NCBI RefSeq assembly: GCF_026262505.1
Contig: NC_067205.1
Coordinates: forward strand, 15,190,001-15,254,000
Source of the DNA: Trichomonas vaginalis G3
Lineage: Eukaryota; Parabasalia; Trichomonadida; Trichomonadidae
Direction of reading: 5' to 3'
Length of the DNA: 64,000 nucleotides
This document shows positions 11,033 through 20,940 of this stretch, piece after piece. The position numbers and the translations under genes were made by a program. Positions within the stretch are counted from its first letter, which is position 1; each line of letters opens with the position of its first letter. The notes beneath the pieces are model-generated. The model saw only the letters and a list, made by a program, of their open reading frames with translations. It was not told where the DNA came from and did not search any database.

Positions 11033-11882
11033 ATGCTTCCAATAGAAAAAGAAAATTCTAGAGTTGCTACAACTAAACCATTAGATGAACTTTTTACTAA
11101 TGTCGGTCAAAAGTTTGAGACAGAGACCGTAAAGCATGAAGGCTATCGTTTTGACTACCCATTAAGATGGCTAAGAGACCCATCTGTCACAAAAGCTATT
11201 GGCTTTCGTAGAATGAAGTTTGTGTCTGTAGAAGATAAAAGTTTTCCATTTATTGTAAGGTTTCATATAGATTATATATCTGAAGGGAAACGAAAAATGT
11301 GGGAAGAAATTGAGCTAATACAAGTTGACCTTTCATCTTCTCTACAGACTGCGTTAAAAAATATAGAAGATAAAATAAATTCATGTTATGCAAAATATGC
11401 TGATGAATATGCAAATACCGAGAGCACACTTTATGTGAGAATTGTATATGACAAACAAAATTCACAAGTGTCATTTCAAATCTACGAAGACAATCCAAAG
11501 AAAGACGAACAAATATATACAGAATTCACTGCAATGTCATGGTATTATTGCAAAGAATGTTAAATCAGAAAGTCGAACTTCCTTTAGCAAATATTTACAG
11601 TCGATATGCAAAGAGATGAACCATATTTATTTAAGATGTGTTTTCGACCCAGCTGCTATTATTGTTCATGCTTCATTTTCTGGCGCCCAAAACTCTTTCT
11701 TATGCTTGGCAAATGACTTTTACGAAAAACCTACAAAGTTATACGAACCACCAAGTGGAAGTATTTCAGACTTTCAAGTATGGTTTACTACAGATGGAAG
11801 AAAAAGAATAATTCCATTATACCATGCGTTTTACTTAGAACTTAGTTTCATATACAACTACTATCGAACGGTAAAAATATAA
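11033..11882 (+). pseudogene. Maverick paralogous family protein (copy 1)
   Basis: An open first part (176 aa from 11033, starting MLPIEKENSRVATTKPLDEL, with YRFDYPLRWLRDP and KAIGFRRMKF) is followed by a second part (KLYEPPSGSISDFQVWFTT, then LYHAFYLELSFIYNY) up to 11882. The same two-part layout recurs at 57355-58213 (opposite strand) and 62469-63310 in copy 2, so this is a three-member family here. Beta-rich composition and the company of virion genes suggest a capsid-associated or decoration protein, which is inference. The copy is broken. Confidence 0.55.
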
Positions 11883-11886
11883 TTTT

Positions 11887-12129
11887 TTAATACGGTTGAG
11901 GTGTTGGATTTGGTTGCCAACTAGACTGTGGTGCAGGTTCAGGCTGTTGTATAACAGGAGCTTGTTCTTCTGGTTCAGGGTCTTTAGGTATAATACCAAC
12001 GAACTGACCTACCCTTTTACCAATATTTTTGACTCCGTTCCAAATTCCTCTTCCTACGGTTTTTATTCCATTCCATATACCTCTTCCAACATTTCGAAAG
12101 AAGTTTCCAATACTACTGAAGAAACCCAT
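11887..12129 (-). CDS. Amphipathic repeat protein, 80 aa (Maverick copy 1)
   Basis: This is an intact small frame: MGFFSSIGNFFRNVGRGIWN, then GIKTVGRGIWNGVKNIGKRV, then an acidic/proline-rich end with PEPEEQAPVIQQPEPAP. Residues about 1-45 form two or three near-repeats of an 11-12-residue amphipathic helix (GIWNGIKTVGR / GIWNGVKNIGK) with Trp at the interface and regular Lys/Arg. Such helices bind or disrupt membranes, as in adenovirus protein VI and similar minor virion proteins; that parallel is inference. A second, broken copy is at 63314-63555. Confidence 0.65.
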   Translation of the reverse strand: MGFFSSIGNFFRNVGRGIWNGIKTVGRGIWNGVKNIGKRVGQFVGIIPKDPEPEEQAPVIQQPEPAPQSSWQPNPTPQPY

Positions 12130-12146
12130 TTACTATATGTAAAAAT

Positions 12147-12509
12147 CTAATGTCCGCCTAGTCTCTTACGTTTCCTGTTGAGTTCCATAGCATTCTTTAA
12201 CTGGAGCTCATACATTCTGTTTCTCCTCTGGTAGAAAACATATTCTGGGTCAACTCCTGTGTTCGCGTCATCTGCATAAAGTTGTTTATATCCCACTTCA
12301 GGGTTTGTATAAAACTCTTTCCATCTCATATTTGCATACCATGGTGGCAAACCTAACGCAGCGTCATTTGACATGGCAGTTTGCATTTGTACATCTGTTG
12401 GCACTTGACCATAGTTTGCCATTGCAGTTTGTATTCTAACTTCATTTGGAATATTCTCTGGGTTTGGTTGTCCAGGTTGCTGTGCATTCGCTAAGTTCTG
12501 TGCGTCCAT
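12147..12509 (-). CDS. Hypothetical virion-type protein, 120 aa (Maverick copy 1)
   Basis: An intact frame begins MDAQNLANAQQPGQPNPENI, Gln/Asn/Pro-rich. It contains a short internal duplication (RIQTAMANYGQVPTDVQ / MQTAMSNDA), then LPPWYANMRWKEFYTN, YKQLYADDANTGVDPEYV, and a basic C-terminus NRKRKRLGGH that could be nuclear or DNA-binding. It runs with its neighbours in a minus-strand cluster. The copy at 63573-63932 is broken. Family not recognised. Confidence 0.6.
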   Translation of the reverse strand: MDAQNLANAQQPGQPNPENIPNEVRIQTAMANYGQVPTDVQMQTAMSNDAALGLPPWYANMRWKEFYTNPEVGYKQLYADDANTGVDPEYVFYQRRNRMYELQLKNAMELNRKRKRLGGH

Positions 12510-12532
12510 TTAATATTAGATAAAAATATCTC

Positions 12533-12664
12533 TTACGAGTACATATACTGAACATTTGCAGGCATTGGTTCATCTTCATATTCTCTGTACTTTTCTGCCA
12601 CGTCAAATAAATAAATGACACAATGGAAAAAACCTAAAACAAGTAGTCCTATTTCAAACCACAT
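12533..12664 (-). CDS. Small membrane protein, 43 aa (Maverick copy 1)
   Basis: A short frame from ATG at 12664 to the stop at 12533 encodes MWFEIGLLVLGFFHCVIYLF followed by an acidic tail (DVAEKYREYEDEPMPANVQY then MYS). Residues 4-20 form one transmembrane helix with the charged tail after it. It overlaps the 3' end of the methyltransferase gene by 16 bases and precedes the 120-aa gene. The other copy begins at 63954 and runs off the window with the same ending, which supports it being a gene. Possibly a viral membrane or lysis-type protein; inference. Confidence 0.55.
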   Translation of the reverse strand: MWFEIGLLVLGFFHCVIYLFDVAEKYREYEDEPMPANVQYMYS

Positions 12665-13467
12665 TTACTTACTAATAAAATTTCTTTGTTATGACACTTT
12701 CTCCAGTTTATAGGACCTCTCTCATATTCTATCTTGTCATATATAAACTCATAGTCATGTATGTCCTCTAACCATCTCATAACGGTTTCCAAACCACTTT
12801 TATCGGATGTAAAGTAAAAGCATGGACAGTTATGTAAAACGTCTAAAGTTTCTAAAGAGTCTCTCAAAGTCCAGTCTACTTGGTATTGAAAATCCCATGT
12901 GTTATAGAACGGCGGGTCCACTATAAAGAAAACATTTTCCTTGTCTTTATATTTTTCATACAACTCTGTCCAATGACATCTCACAAACTCTATACCCTCA
13001 ATATATTTTTCTATGTCCTCTTTGAAAACATTTGTATAGTTAAGATATAAAACTTTTGACATAAGTGTTTCAATGTCATGAACTCTTATAGCACCACTAT
13101 ATAATAGTCTAGCAGATATACTATCCCAGTCTATATATTCTGCTTTTTTCAAAACCTCTCTCACAATATTTTTGTTATCTAATGGTATACGTTCCATCTT
13201 ACCTATAGGTATCTTTTCTTTTAACTCACTCAATATTTTGTTAGTGTCTGGAATATGTTTGAGACGGTCCATATAGTTGTCGAAGTCATTGCATATAATC
13301 TTTGAGTCTGGGAATATTATATGGCACAAATGGGATATATAGAAACTTCCACCGAACAAATCTACAAATGTTAGACCATTCGGTAGTTTCTTAAGTTCTC
13401 TCAATATAATATCTTTACATCTACTCTTATTTCCAAAGAACGGTAACGGAGGTTTTGTAAAATTCAT
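12649..13467 (-). CDS. N6-adenine DNA methyltransferase, D12 class (Maverick copy 1)
   Basis: The 272-aa protein begins NFTKPPLPFFGNKSRCKDII, the PFxGxK-type start of Dam/D12 methyltransferases, followed by FVDLFGGSFYISH (SAM-binding motif I) near residue 35, CNDFD (acidic end of strand 2) near 60, and FFIVDPPFYNTWDF (catalytic DPPF/Y motif IV) near residue 170. It would transfer methyl groups from S-adenosylmethionine to adenine N6 in DNA. Length matches Dam-like enzymes. It is the last gene before the terminal repeat and looks open, unlike many neighbours. N6-methyladenine is known in trichomonad DNA, so a mobile-element-coded enzyme could protect element DNA or affect host chromatin. Target site not readable from sequence. 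Confidence 0.85.
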   Translation of the reverse strand: MNFTKPPLPFFGNKSRCKDIILRELKKLPNGLTFVDLFGGSFYISHLCHIIFPDSKIICNDFDNYMDRLKHIPDTNKILSELKEKIPIGKMERIPLDNKNIVREVLKKAEYIDWDSISARLLYSGAIRVHDIETLMSKVLYLNYTNVFKEDIEKYIEGIEFVRCHWTELYEKYKDKENVFFIVDPPFYNTWDFQYQVDWTLRDSLETLDVLHNCPCFYFTSDKSGLETVMRWLEDIHDYEFIYDKIEYERGPINWRKCHNKEILLVSKCGLK

Positions 13468-13564
13468 TTATATATAATAATAAAAATGTTTTTACCCGAA
13501 AAGTGACAGAAAAGTGACAAAACATGAAAACATATATAATTTGTGAAAAGCGACACATTATATA

Positions 13565-13696
13565 ATGTTTTCGACCCAGAAGAAGGCTTCTTCCCAGAAG
13601 CAATGGAGGAAGAAGAAGAGTCCTCCGAATTCACACCAGAAGACTAACAATTTTCCGAATAAAAACTTCATTTATACTAAACATCTTCAGGGCTAG
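13565..13696 (+). CDS. Candidate basic micro-ORF, 43 aa
   Basis: The ATG at 13565 opens a 43-codon frame that starts MFSTQKKASSQKQWRKKKSP, is very basic, and ends inside the terminal repeat. Another frame of the same bases is strongly acidic (EEEEESSEF), so composition alone may explain it. Weak call; it may be chance. Confidence 0.2.
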   Translation: MFSTQKKASSQKQWRKKKSPPNSHQKTNNFPNKNFIYTKHLQG

Positions 13697-13739
13697 AAGG
13701 CACGAAGTGCCTGGAGGCCCCACTACCTTTTTTTTTTTT
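13670..13739. repeat. Terminal inverted repeat of Maverick copy 1 (right end)
   Basis: Read on the minus strand from 13739 it is a run of A followed by GGTAGTGGGGCCTCCAGGC, a small hairpin, then CTAGCCCTGAAGATGTTTAG and TATAA. This matches the left end of copy 2 at 41878-41950 apart from the hairpin loop and one base pair, and so marks the element border. The minus-strand hairpin is AGGCAC-TTC-GTGCCT. No target duplication can be assigned because the other end is missing. Confidence 0.85.
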
Positions 13740-13779
13740 ACACTGTTTACAAAATATGGTTAATTTTATGATTTCTTAA

Positions 13780-13900
13780 GGGTGCACTTACGCCCCTATG
13801 ACAGGGCATTCAATTCAGGCGCTTTAAGGTTAAATTTTAATGGTGCTTCACGCCAGTTGTCAAAAATTTGAATTAAAGTCAGATGGGCGTAAGTGCAGCC
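13780..13900. mobile_element. 121-bp MITE with TTAA target duplication
   Basis: Inverted ends GGGTGCACTTACGCCC (13780-13795) and GGGCGTAAGTGCAGCC (13885-13900) are complementary except at one position. Both are flanked directly by TTAA (13776-13779 and 13901-13904). The first 8 bases are the same as the ends of the larger element at 15497-16533. TTAA targets are used by piggyBac and Kolobok DNA transposons. No coding capacity. Confidence 0.8.
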
Positions 13901-13904
13901 TTAA

Positions 13905-15385
13905 GAAAGACTGATTTGCTTTTTTACATTTCTAGCACAAAGGATTGGTAAATTGTTATCAAAAAATGCAGACCTGAATTATTATTATTGTAATATTCTG
14001 AAATAACTTTAAGATTTACAATCTCTTAGATGAGATAGCTCTATTCCACTTCAAATTTATCATTGTTTCCTATTTAAAATTAAATAAGCTAGAATGAAAT
14101 CACAAAGTTATCATATTCTATTTTTAATCACAAAAAAAGATTTTAGTTAATGTAGAGAAAATATGCATTAACACAAATAATGTCAAACTATTAATTCTGA
14201 CTCTAAACGAAGGAAAAATTCCTTTAGTTCTTCATCGGAAAAATCTCAGAAAATGCATTAATTATTAAATTTTAATTATAAAAACTAATACTTAAATACT
14301 CTTATTTCAATTTTATTAGAATGTCATATTTTATGCAATCAAAAATTATACGAAAATTGCCTTATTTATATATGAATAGCTTATTTTACTTTTTCGAGGT
14401 AACATTTTTGCATTCAAATATTTGTGAAATTATTCAATCTTGATGGTTAAAATCAAATCAACAACATAATTACATCAATTTGTATATTATAATTTTATAA
14501 AAATATCATTTGGAGGATTGTGAAAAAGTGGTTATATTTGAATAATGATTATGGTTGATTTCAATGAAGTCATAAAGACCTTGCTTGTTTCCCAAATATT
14601 GAATTAAAATAGTGTTACCAGTGTACTTGTATTGATAAATATGCATTGCATTTAGCTTCAAGTCCATCCAATTATCGATTCTTAACAATTTAATATTTTT
14701 CTACGTCTTTAGTTGGATTTCTAAGCTCTCAAACATAAATTCTCCTTAAATCATGTTACACCAATGATGAATTTCTATTCAACTGGTTACTGTTTTATAT
14801 TTTATAAAATTAAAAATTAAAAAAATCAGAGAAAGAAATTAACAGCAAGATAATCAATTATTCACTTATTACATCAATAAGATCTATCAATATATGTTGT
14901 AATTTCATATTTTTTATTTTTTATATTTATTATTTTATAAGCCATTTTTACTTTCATTGATACATGTTTTCTAATATTATCTTTCAAAATCATAATATAA
15001 TTATTTTTTTAATCATTCCGAAATTTTACCAATTTTACTTTTTGTCAAGACATATCAAATACACAAATCTAATTTAATTATTTCATATCTTATATTTCTA
15101 TATTCTTGACTGTAATAATTTTGCTCTGACAATAATCAATTTTGAGAATTTCAAAGGATATTGAACCAATATTCTTTTACATACCATTGCATCAAAGTTT
15201 ATTGATATAAATTATTGATTTTTGAAAAAATATTGTCAAAATTTCTGATAATTATCTTTGGACATTAAAAAGAATTTGATCTACTCAAATTCTATTAATT
15301 TAGTTTTAAAACATTCTGTTTTTCAATCAAATCTAAGCCATTGAAATGTTTTGAGACAAGTTCAGAATATTTATCATATATTTTT
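13905..15385. other. Non-coding stretch
   Basis: I see no supported gene in this AT-rich interval. One 60-codon frame at 14506-14688 on the minus strand has no recognisable motif and I leave it out. Confidence 0.5.
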
Positions 15386-17326
15386 TTAAACAATGCCTTT
15401 ATTCTTGATTTTTTCATACATTTCTTCAATTGTCAGATATGAAATTTCAACTTTTGACAGACGATTATTATTTTCAGATCTCTTTTCAATTTTTAAGGGT
15501 GCACACGAGAGGATCATGTAAACTTCAAAATTTAGAACCTTATTTTTAGGCATTATCTTGGCTACCTATTTAGGCTCGAAAAGCAAAAAATATCAAAAAA
15601 TACAACTTGAGTCCATTATGACCCTTTCATGGAGGTAGTTTTTATCCGCTAGTATTTTCCCTTTGAATCTCTTTACAATTCGAAATCAAATTCAAAACTC
15701 AGTAGAAGAAAGGAAGAATCGACTTACTACGGTTGTAATACGAATAAATACATATATTTAATTATTTTTATTTACATAATAATTGTTTGAAGCTCATATT
15801 CCATCAAATTTTTAAATAAAAACATTAAAATGTTGAAAATGTTCATATATTTTAATAGGGTTTTGGCACTTTATTGAGGAATTACTACATACATAGTCGA
15901 ACTGAACTTGATATTTTGAAATTTAAATTATTTATCAAAATTAAAATTTAACTTGAAATTTATAATTATTTAGTCATATTTTGCATAATTCTAAGTAGAT
16001 TTTGTAAAAAATCAAGAAAGAAAAATTTTAACGTGGTTTATTTTTTCTTTTTTATAATAATACATATTATTATATAATTAACATATTCATAATGTTTCAC
16101 CCTTTCAAAAATATAATCCTCCTCCTCTCAAATAAACGTACATACGGGTGGCCTCTTTTTTCAAAAAATTAAAATTTGAAATTTTGGGCTCAAATATTAG
16201 AGATTTTTTTAACCTTCAACGATATATGTTGTCTATATCAGACCTCCTTTCTTTTTGATACTTAACATTGTTCCTAAATCTTAGCCGTTAAGGCTGTTCT
16301 GAAAATATTTTTTTTCGAAAAAATTCGAAGAAAATTCTTAAAATTCAAAAATCCCTTAATTCCTGAGGATTTTGGAAAAAAGTTTTTGCATGAACATGTG
16401 TATATTATATGAAGTATATTGATAAGGTAAAAATCAAATTTTATTGCATATTCATCGAGAAAATAAACTAACGAATCCCTCAAAATTGAGAGGGTAATCC
16501 TCCTCTCAAATAAACGTACATACGGGTGCACCCTTAAGGGCTTTTTTTGATTACTCCAGGTATTTGTTTTTTCATCAAAGAAAACCCTTCCTTCACTTTT
16601 TAATACAATTAGACACACCCTAACTCTTCTCTCTAGAGGTAAACACGAAAATAAACCAACTTTGTCCTTATATTTACTGAGTTGAAATGCGATATCTTCG
16701 AGTTTTACCTCGCCTTCGACAGATCTCATGTAATCTTCAACATGTATCTCAAATGTATCTTTGTGCATTATGTATGATTCATTGATAACGTCAGGTTCAG
16801 ATTCAATTGGCGTCTCGATTTCTGATGAGTTTTTTTCATCTTCTTCTGAGCTTTCATCGATCATCGTGTTCCGGAATAGTGTTCTTTTTGGATGGTTCTG
16901 CCTAGGGCTGGAATTAATTATCCATGTGTCTGGTAATTTGGGGTGTTTCAAAAACAAATGTCTTGCCTTTTTTCGTACAGAGAGATTTAAACGTATTACA
17001 CGTATAGATGGTTCAGAAATAAATGCTCTAGGGGTATATTTTACTATAATATCCCACTTTTTAACAACATAATCTAATAATTGTTGCTCTGTCGCGTACC
17101 CATTGTTTTCATTAATACACGCCATGAGAGCTTTCTGAAATGGGGATGATTTTTTGCCAAAACCTTTCTTTGAGTCCTCGAAGGGATGTAATGTGTTCAT
17201 AAATTCTTCCTCTCCAATGAACAGCTTTTTCCGTTCAGCATAATATAATTTTTCCATCTTTTCCTGTTCCTTCTTCTTGGTTAGAGCAGCCGCTGTAATG
17301 GCATGAGGCTTCCTTCCTCTATTCAT
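15386..17326 (-). pseudogene. Winged-helix-like trichomonad protein gene split by a transposon
   Basis: The minus-strand gene starts at 17326 (MNRGRKPHAITAAALTKKKE). It shows two similar charged segments, about residues 62-135 (FQKALMACINENNGYATEQQ ... FLKHPKLPDTW) and 190-262 (VEDYMRSVEGEVKLEDIA ... FFDEKTNTWSN), each ending in W and resembling duplicated winged-helix modules; that fold is inference. At codon 264 the frame enters a transposon (15497-16533) inserted at TTAA. It then reads 88 foreign codons and stops at 16274, making a 350-aa product. Past the insertion, from the second TTAA, the frame continues without stops for 35 more codons (KIEKRSENNNRLSKVEISYL ...) to a TAA at 15386, so the uninterrupted protein was about 299 aa. 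Neither function nor family name is known to me. Confidence 0.7.
15497..16533. mobile_element. 1037-bp non-autonomous DNA transposon, TTAA target
   Basis: The ends are GGGTGCAC and GTGCACCC, and each is flanked by TTAA (15493-15496 and 16534-16537), a perfect 4-bp duplication. The inverted ends are short (8 bp). A 30-bp stretch at the right end (16499-16528) is repeated exactly inside at 16121-16150, which suggests an internal end duplication or nested copy. There is no transposase frame. The ends match the MITE at 13780-13900, so both belong to one family, piggyBac- or Kolobok-like by target site. It interrupts a host coding region. Confidence 0.85.
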
Positions 17327-17652
17327 AAACTGTTATCAAATGATTTGAACTTTAATTCAATTCAAAATCACCGACTATAATTAAAGATATTTAAATTTCA
17401 TTTAGTGATATTTTCCATTTGTAGTAAGGATGTCAATTCGGAAAATTGTTTTCGTTTTAGGAGAATATAATTTTCCGTTTGGAAAATTTAAAAAGTGAGA
17501 CGCGCAAGATTCGAACTTTATTAAAAGTTGATTTAAATATATTCTAGTGTGGAATCTAAGGATAATATCATATTTAAAATAAGAATATACGAGTTTAGGT
17601 AGTTTTATTTTTTTCGATAAATTTGAGAGTATGTACGTTTAGGGCATCAAAA

Positions 17653-17739
17653 GTGTCAATTCGCTCAGCGAAAGCTGAGCTAGCTTCGTTCTCGAAAGAA
17701 TAGGGAAGGAGTGAAGGAGAGTCATACAGATATTGACAC
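17653..17739. ncRNA. Candidate structured RNA element
   Basis: Outer arms GTGTCAAT (17653-17660) and ATTGACAC (17732-17739) enclose a perfect 7-bp hairpin with a GAAA tetraloop (GCTCAGC-GAAA-GCTGAGC, 17663-17680) and a weaker TTCG/CGAA hairpin. The block is more GC-rich than its surroundings. It could also be an inverted-repeat MITE. I find no match to a known RNA family. Confidence 0.25.
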
Positions 17740-18616
17740 ATTCATATAATTTCAACAAATTTTTAATATAACATTTTAATTCAATGACAAAAATTTGAAT
17801 AAAATCTATAGTAAAAAAATTACGATGCAACATCGTTATATTTCGGATCATTATGATTATGATTTTGACTTTCTTTCAAAACAATAAATTGAATAGTTAC
17901 TTGCAACCTGCTGCAAATACCAGGATCTTGTGCTTTTTGATTTGCAAACATCTCAAATTCTCGATTGGTTGACAATTAGTGGTTAAGTTCAGAATTTGGA
18001 ATATGTTATTATCAAGCGATCATAAAATTGTTGCTTTTTGAGGAGAAATCACCATTTTCTCATTCAATTTCGGATTGATTTTTCAAAATCAATAGAACAG
18101 TTCGTTTTCCTTTTGATATAAATTAAACACTACAGTATTGACAGAATATCAAATCATTTTTATGGGAATTTGATGATAATATATCAACCAAAATATTTCA
18201 AGCAATAAATAGCATTAACAGCTTAAAACTCTTAGGCATACACTTATTTATGCTCTTTTGAAGTACAGACATTGAAATTCACATGTTTTTCGGGTTTAAT
18301 CAAGCAAAAATTATTCAATTTTTTTTTGTATTTTTCATAGATTAATTGAAAAATTCCATTCAATACTTACATATATTACACAGATCCAATCCAATTTATA
18401 AAAAATGATGTTAATTAAATTATTTAATATCTGTTCAAATTGAAATAGAAGCACAGTGTGGCAGAATTTATATGCAAAACTCAAAAATAATTTTTGTGTA
18501 TAATTAATATGTTTACTTTTTTTTTCTCCTAATCTCAATTTTTTAAAAATTTTTGAGGCTCGTCGAAACCTTTATAGATTGTGTTTATATATATTCTTTT
18601 TTTGACACGAATTTAA
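17740..18616. other. Non-coding stretch
   Basis: No supported gene. AT-rich sequence between the structured block and the 3' end of the ankyrin gene. Confidence 0.5.
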
Positions 18617-20868
18617 TTAATTTTGCCCACAACTCGTTAGGAAATCTAAGATTTTGCCTCTATTAAGAGATGATGCATAAGAAATAGCATTTTCCCCTTT
18701 ATTATTTTGTATGTTGATAAGTGCTCCATGAGAAACAAGCATTTTTGCAGCTACAAGATTATCGGACCATTTTATTAATGTATGAAGAGGTGTAGATCCA
18801 TCATAATCTTGCATGTTAACATTTGCACCGTGATTTAAAAGCAATTCAGCAGTCTTTAAACTGTGATAAAACAAAACCGTTTCAAACAAAGCCGTCATTC
18901 CTTTATTGTTTTTTATATTGACATCTGCTCCGTGTTTAATAAGAAGTTCAATCATATCATCATAACCATTTTTTGCTGCCCGAAAAATAGCGGTATTTCC
19001 ATTTTCATCTTTTGCATTTACGTCTGCACCATGTGAAATAAGGACTTATATTATTTCTTTGTTTCTTTTTAATATTGCGAAATCAAGAGCGCGATCACCT
19101 TTTTCATCCATGATATTAATATCTGCATTGTGTGCAAGAAGTAAGTTTACAAGCTGTATGGGCTCTAATTTTACTGCATAGTGGAGGGCAGTTCTGCATG
19201 CATGGTTTTTTGCATTTATATCAACACCATGAGAGATAAGCATTTCGACGATTAGTTTCTTTTCGATACTTGAATGTGGATGAGAAAGTTTATATTTTAA
19301 AGAAACAGGGTCTATCTTATGTCCGAAAAGATCGGATAGTGAGAATTCTTTTGCTTTCACTGCATAGTGAAGAACAGTGCTATCACCATTATCTTTTACA
19401 TTGACATCTGCACCATTGGAAAGAAGAAATTCGACTCCTTCTCTATAGCAATTTTCGGCCGCATAGTGAAGAGGAGTTTTATTCCAAATGTCAACATCAT
19501 TGATATTTGCACCATGTGATAATAAAATTTTGATTAATTCTGGGTCTCTCAAAGTATATGAAAGTGCAGTCCTTTTATTTTCATCCTTCGCATCGACTTC
19601 AATTCCACGCGATAATAAAATTTCGATTGCCTTTTTATTATCATATTTTGCAGCACAGTGGAGTGGAGTTGAATCGCTAAAATCAACCTCATTTATATCA
19701 ATTCCATTTGCAAGGAACAAATCAATTGTTTTATAACCTTGATGAGATACCGTTGTAAAAATAAGGTTTTGTCCATCTTCGTCGCTTCCGTGGATATTTG
19801 CTCCAATGTAAAGAAGGAATTCTGCTATCTCTTTATTATCCATTTTAGCGGCATAGTAAAGAGCTGTTCTTCTATTCCTGTTTTGTGCATCTAGATCAAA
19901 TGAAGCAAATTTAGGATGATAAAATAAATACTTAATCATGTTAGTATTGTTGTGAATTACTGCAAAATGAAGAAGGTTTGAACCATAAATATCCTTTTCA
20001 AGATCAATTTCTTCATTTCCGAGGAGCATTGCTGATGGTTGTAATGCGGCACACCATGGAATTATTGAATTCTTATCTTTATTGAACAAAAGGCAGACAA
20101 CTTTGAAATTCTGTGATTTAATTATTGATTTGTAACTAAATGATTCAATTGAAAAAAAAAGATCGTGATCCAAAGCATATTCGAGAAATTTGTTGTTATG
20201 TGATAAAATAATATTTTTAAAACATATTTCGTCCAGTTCATACTCCTTCATGCATTCATTAATAATTCTGTGTTTCCACCTATTAATGAGTATTGAAGGC
20301 ATCGTGGAGAGATTTTGTGATGTAAATTTGTAGTAAGGAAAGTGAAAATATTTACAGATCCAAAGTATGCGCATGCTTCAATTGGAGTAAGTTGCTCATC
20401 ATCAGAAATAAGGACACGTATGCGATCCAAAGAATTATTGGAAACATATTCTTTGAATCGATCAATTTGGTCATCCATAATAAAAGATTCAACAGTATCA
20501 TCTAGTGGATAAATACTATCAAGGCTATATCTGACTTCCAGCTGGTACACATCATCATCGTCCTTAGTGAAACTCAGAAAATTATAGCTTGCCATAGCTG
20601 TTAGTTTATTAGCTTCTTTGTCAGTAATTGGGTTTTTAATTAAGAAATCATGAAGAATAGCACAATAAATCAAAAAAGAACGATAGTTGTATCTAACTGC
20701 CTTGACTATGCTAACAAGGATATCGTATGTACTCATTTTGTACTTGTTTATTAAAACATCTGTTATCAAATTATAAGTGTCTTTGATTGTTTCCACACTC
20801 TTCACGTGGAAAATCTTATCATATGCATCGATGAAATCATCGTATTGTTTTGAGCCGTCTTTACTCAT
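18617..20868 (-). pseudogene. DUF3447-like ankyrin-repeat protein, decayed
   Basis: From ATG at 20868 the first 200 residues resemble the N-terminal region found in many trichomonad ankyrin proteins (DUF3447 type; YDDFIDAYDKIFHVKSVETI, then an acidic segment, then a repeat start). A run of ankyrin repeats follows, about 15 of them, with the usual TPLHYAA, LLSHGANIN and IEILLSRG motifs, to a stop at 18617. One base is missing near 20260, shifting the frame, and an in-frame TAA at 19046-19048 sits where a Lys codon is expected in an EII-x-VLISHGADVN context. Beyond both points the reading continues well. Such proteins are cytosolic interaction scaffolds in a very large family; this copy is probably a recent pseudogene. 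Confidence 0.8.
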
Positions 20869-20940
20869 GAAAGGAGTTAAAGAAATTTTATAAAATAACC
20901 ATTTTATGGGCGTGAATTGTGAATATTTATTTTTTTATTT

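Larger units (their letters stand above)
4498..13739. mobile_element. Maverick/Polinton copy 1, partial, decayed
   Basis: This is a virus-like Maverick remnant. It contains, left to right, an HNH fragment, a type-B DNA polymerase, small virion-type genes, a retroviral-type integrase, a tail-fibre gene, amphipathic small proteins and an N6-adenine methyltransferase. It ends at 13739 in a terminal inverted repeat matching the left end of the second copy at 41878. There is no terminal repeat at the left, where it abuts the MULE, so the left half of the element is missing. The part 7480-12550 is nearly identical to 58980-64000. It is broken, with more than a dozen disruptions. The closeness to copy 2 suggests a young insertion that decayed quickly. 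Confidence 0.85.

Noticed and set aside
14506-14688. 60-codon minus-strand ORF
   Set aside because: No motif, no neighbour, and composition matches the AT-rich spacer; probably chance.
17660-17700. Hammerhead ribozyme
   Set aside because: The GAAA loop and nearby CGAAAG look suggestive, but the required CUGANGA strand is absent.
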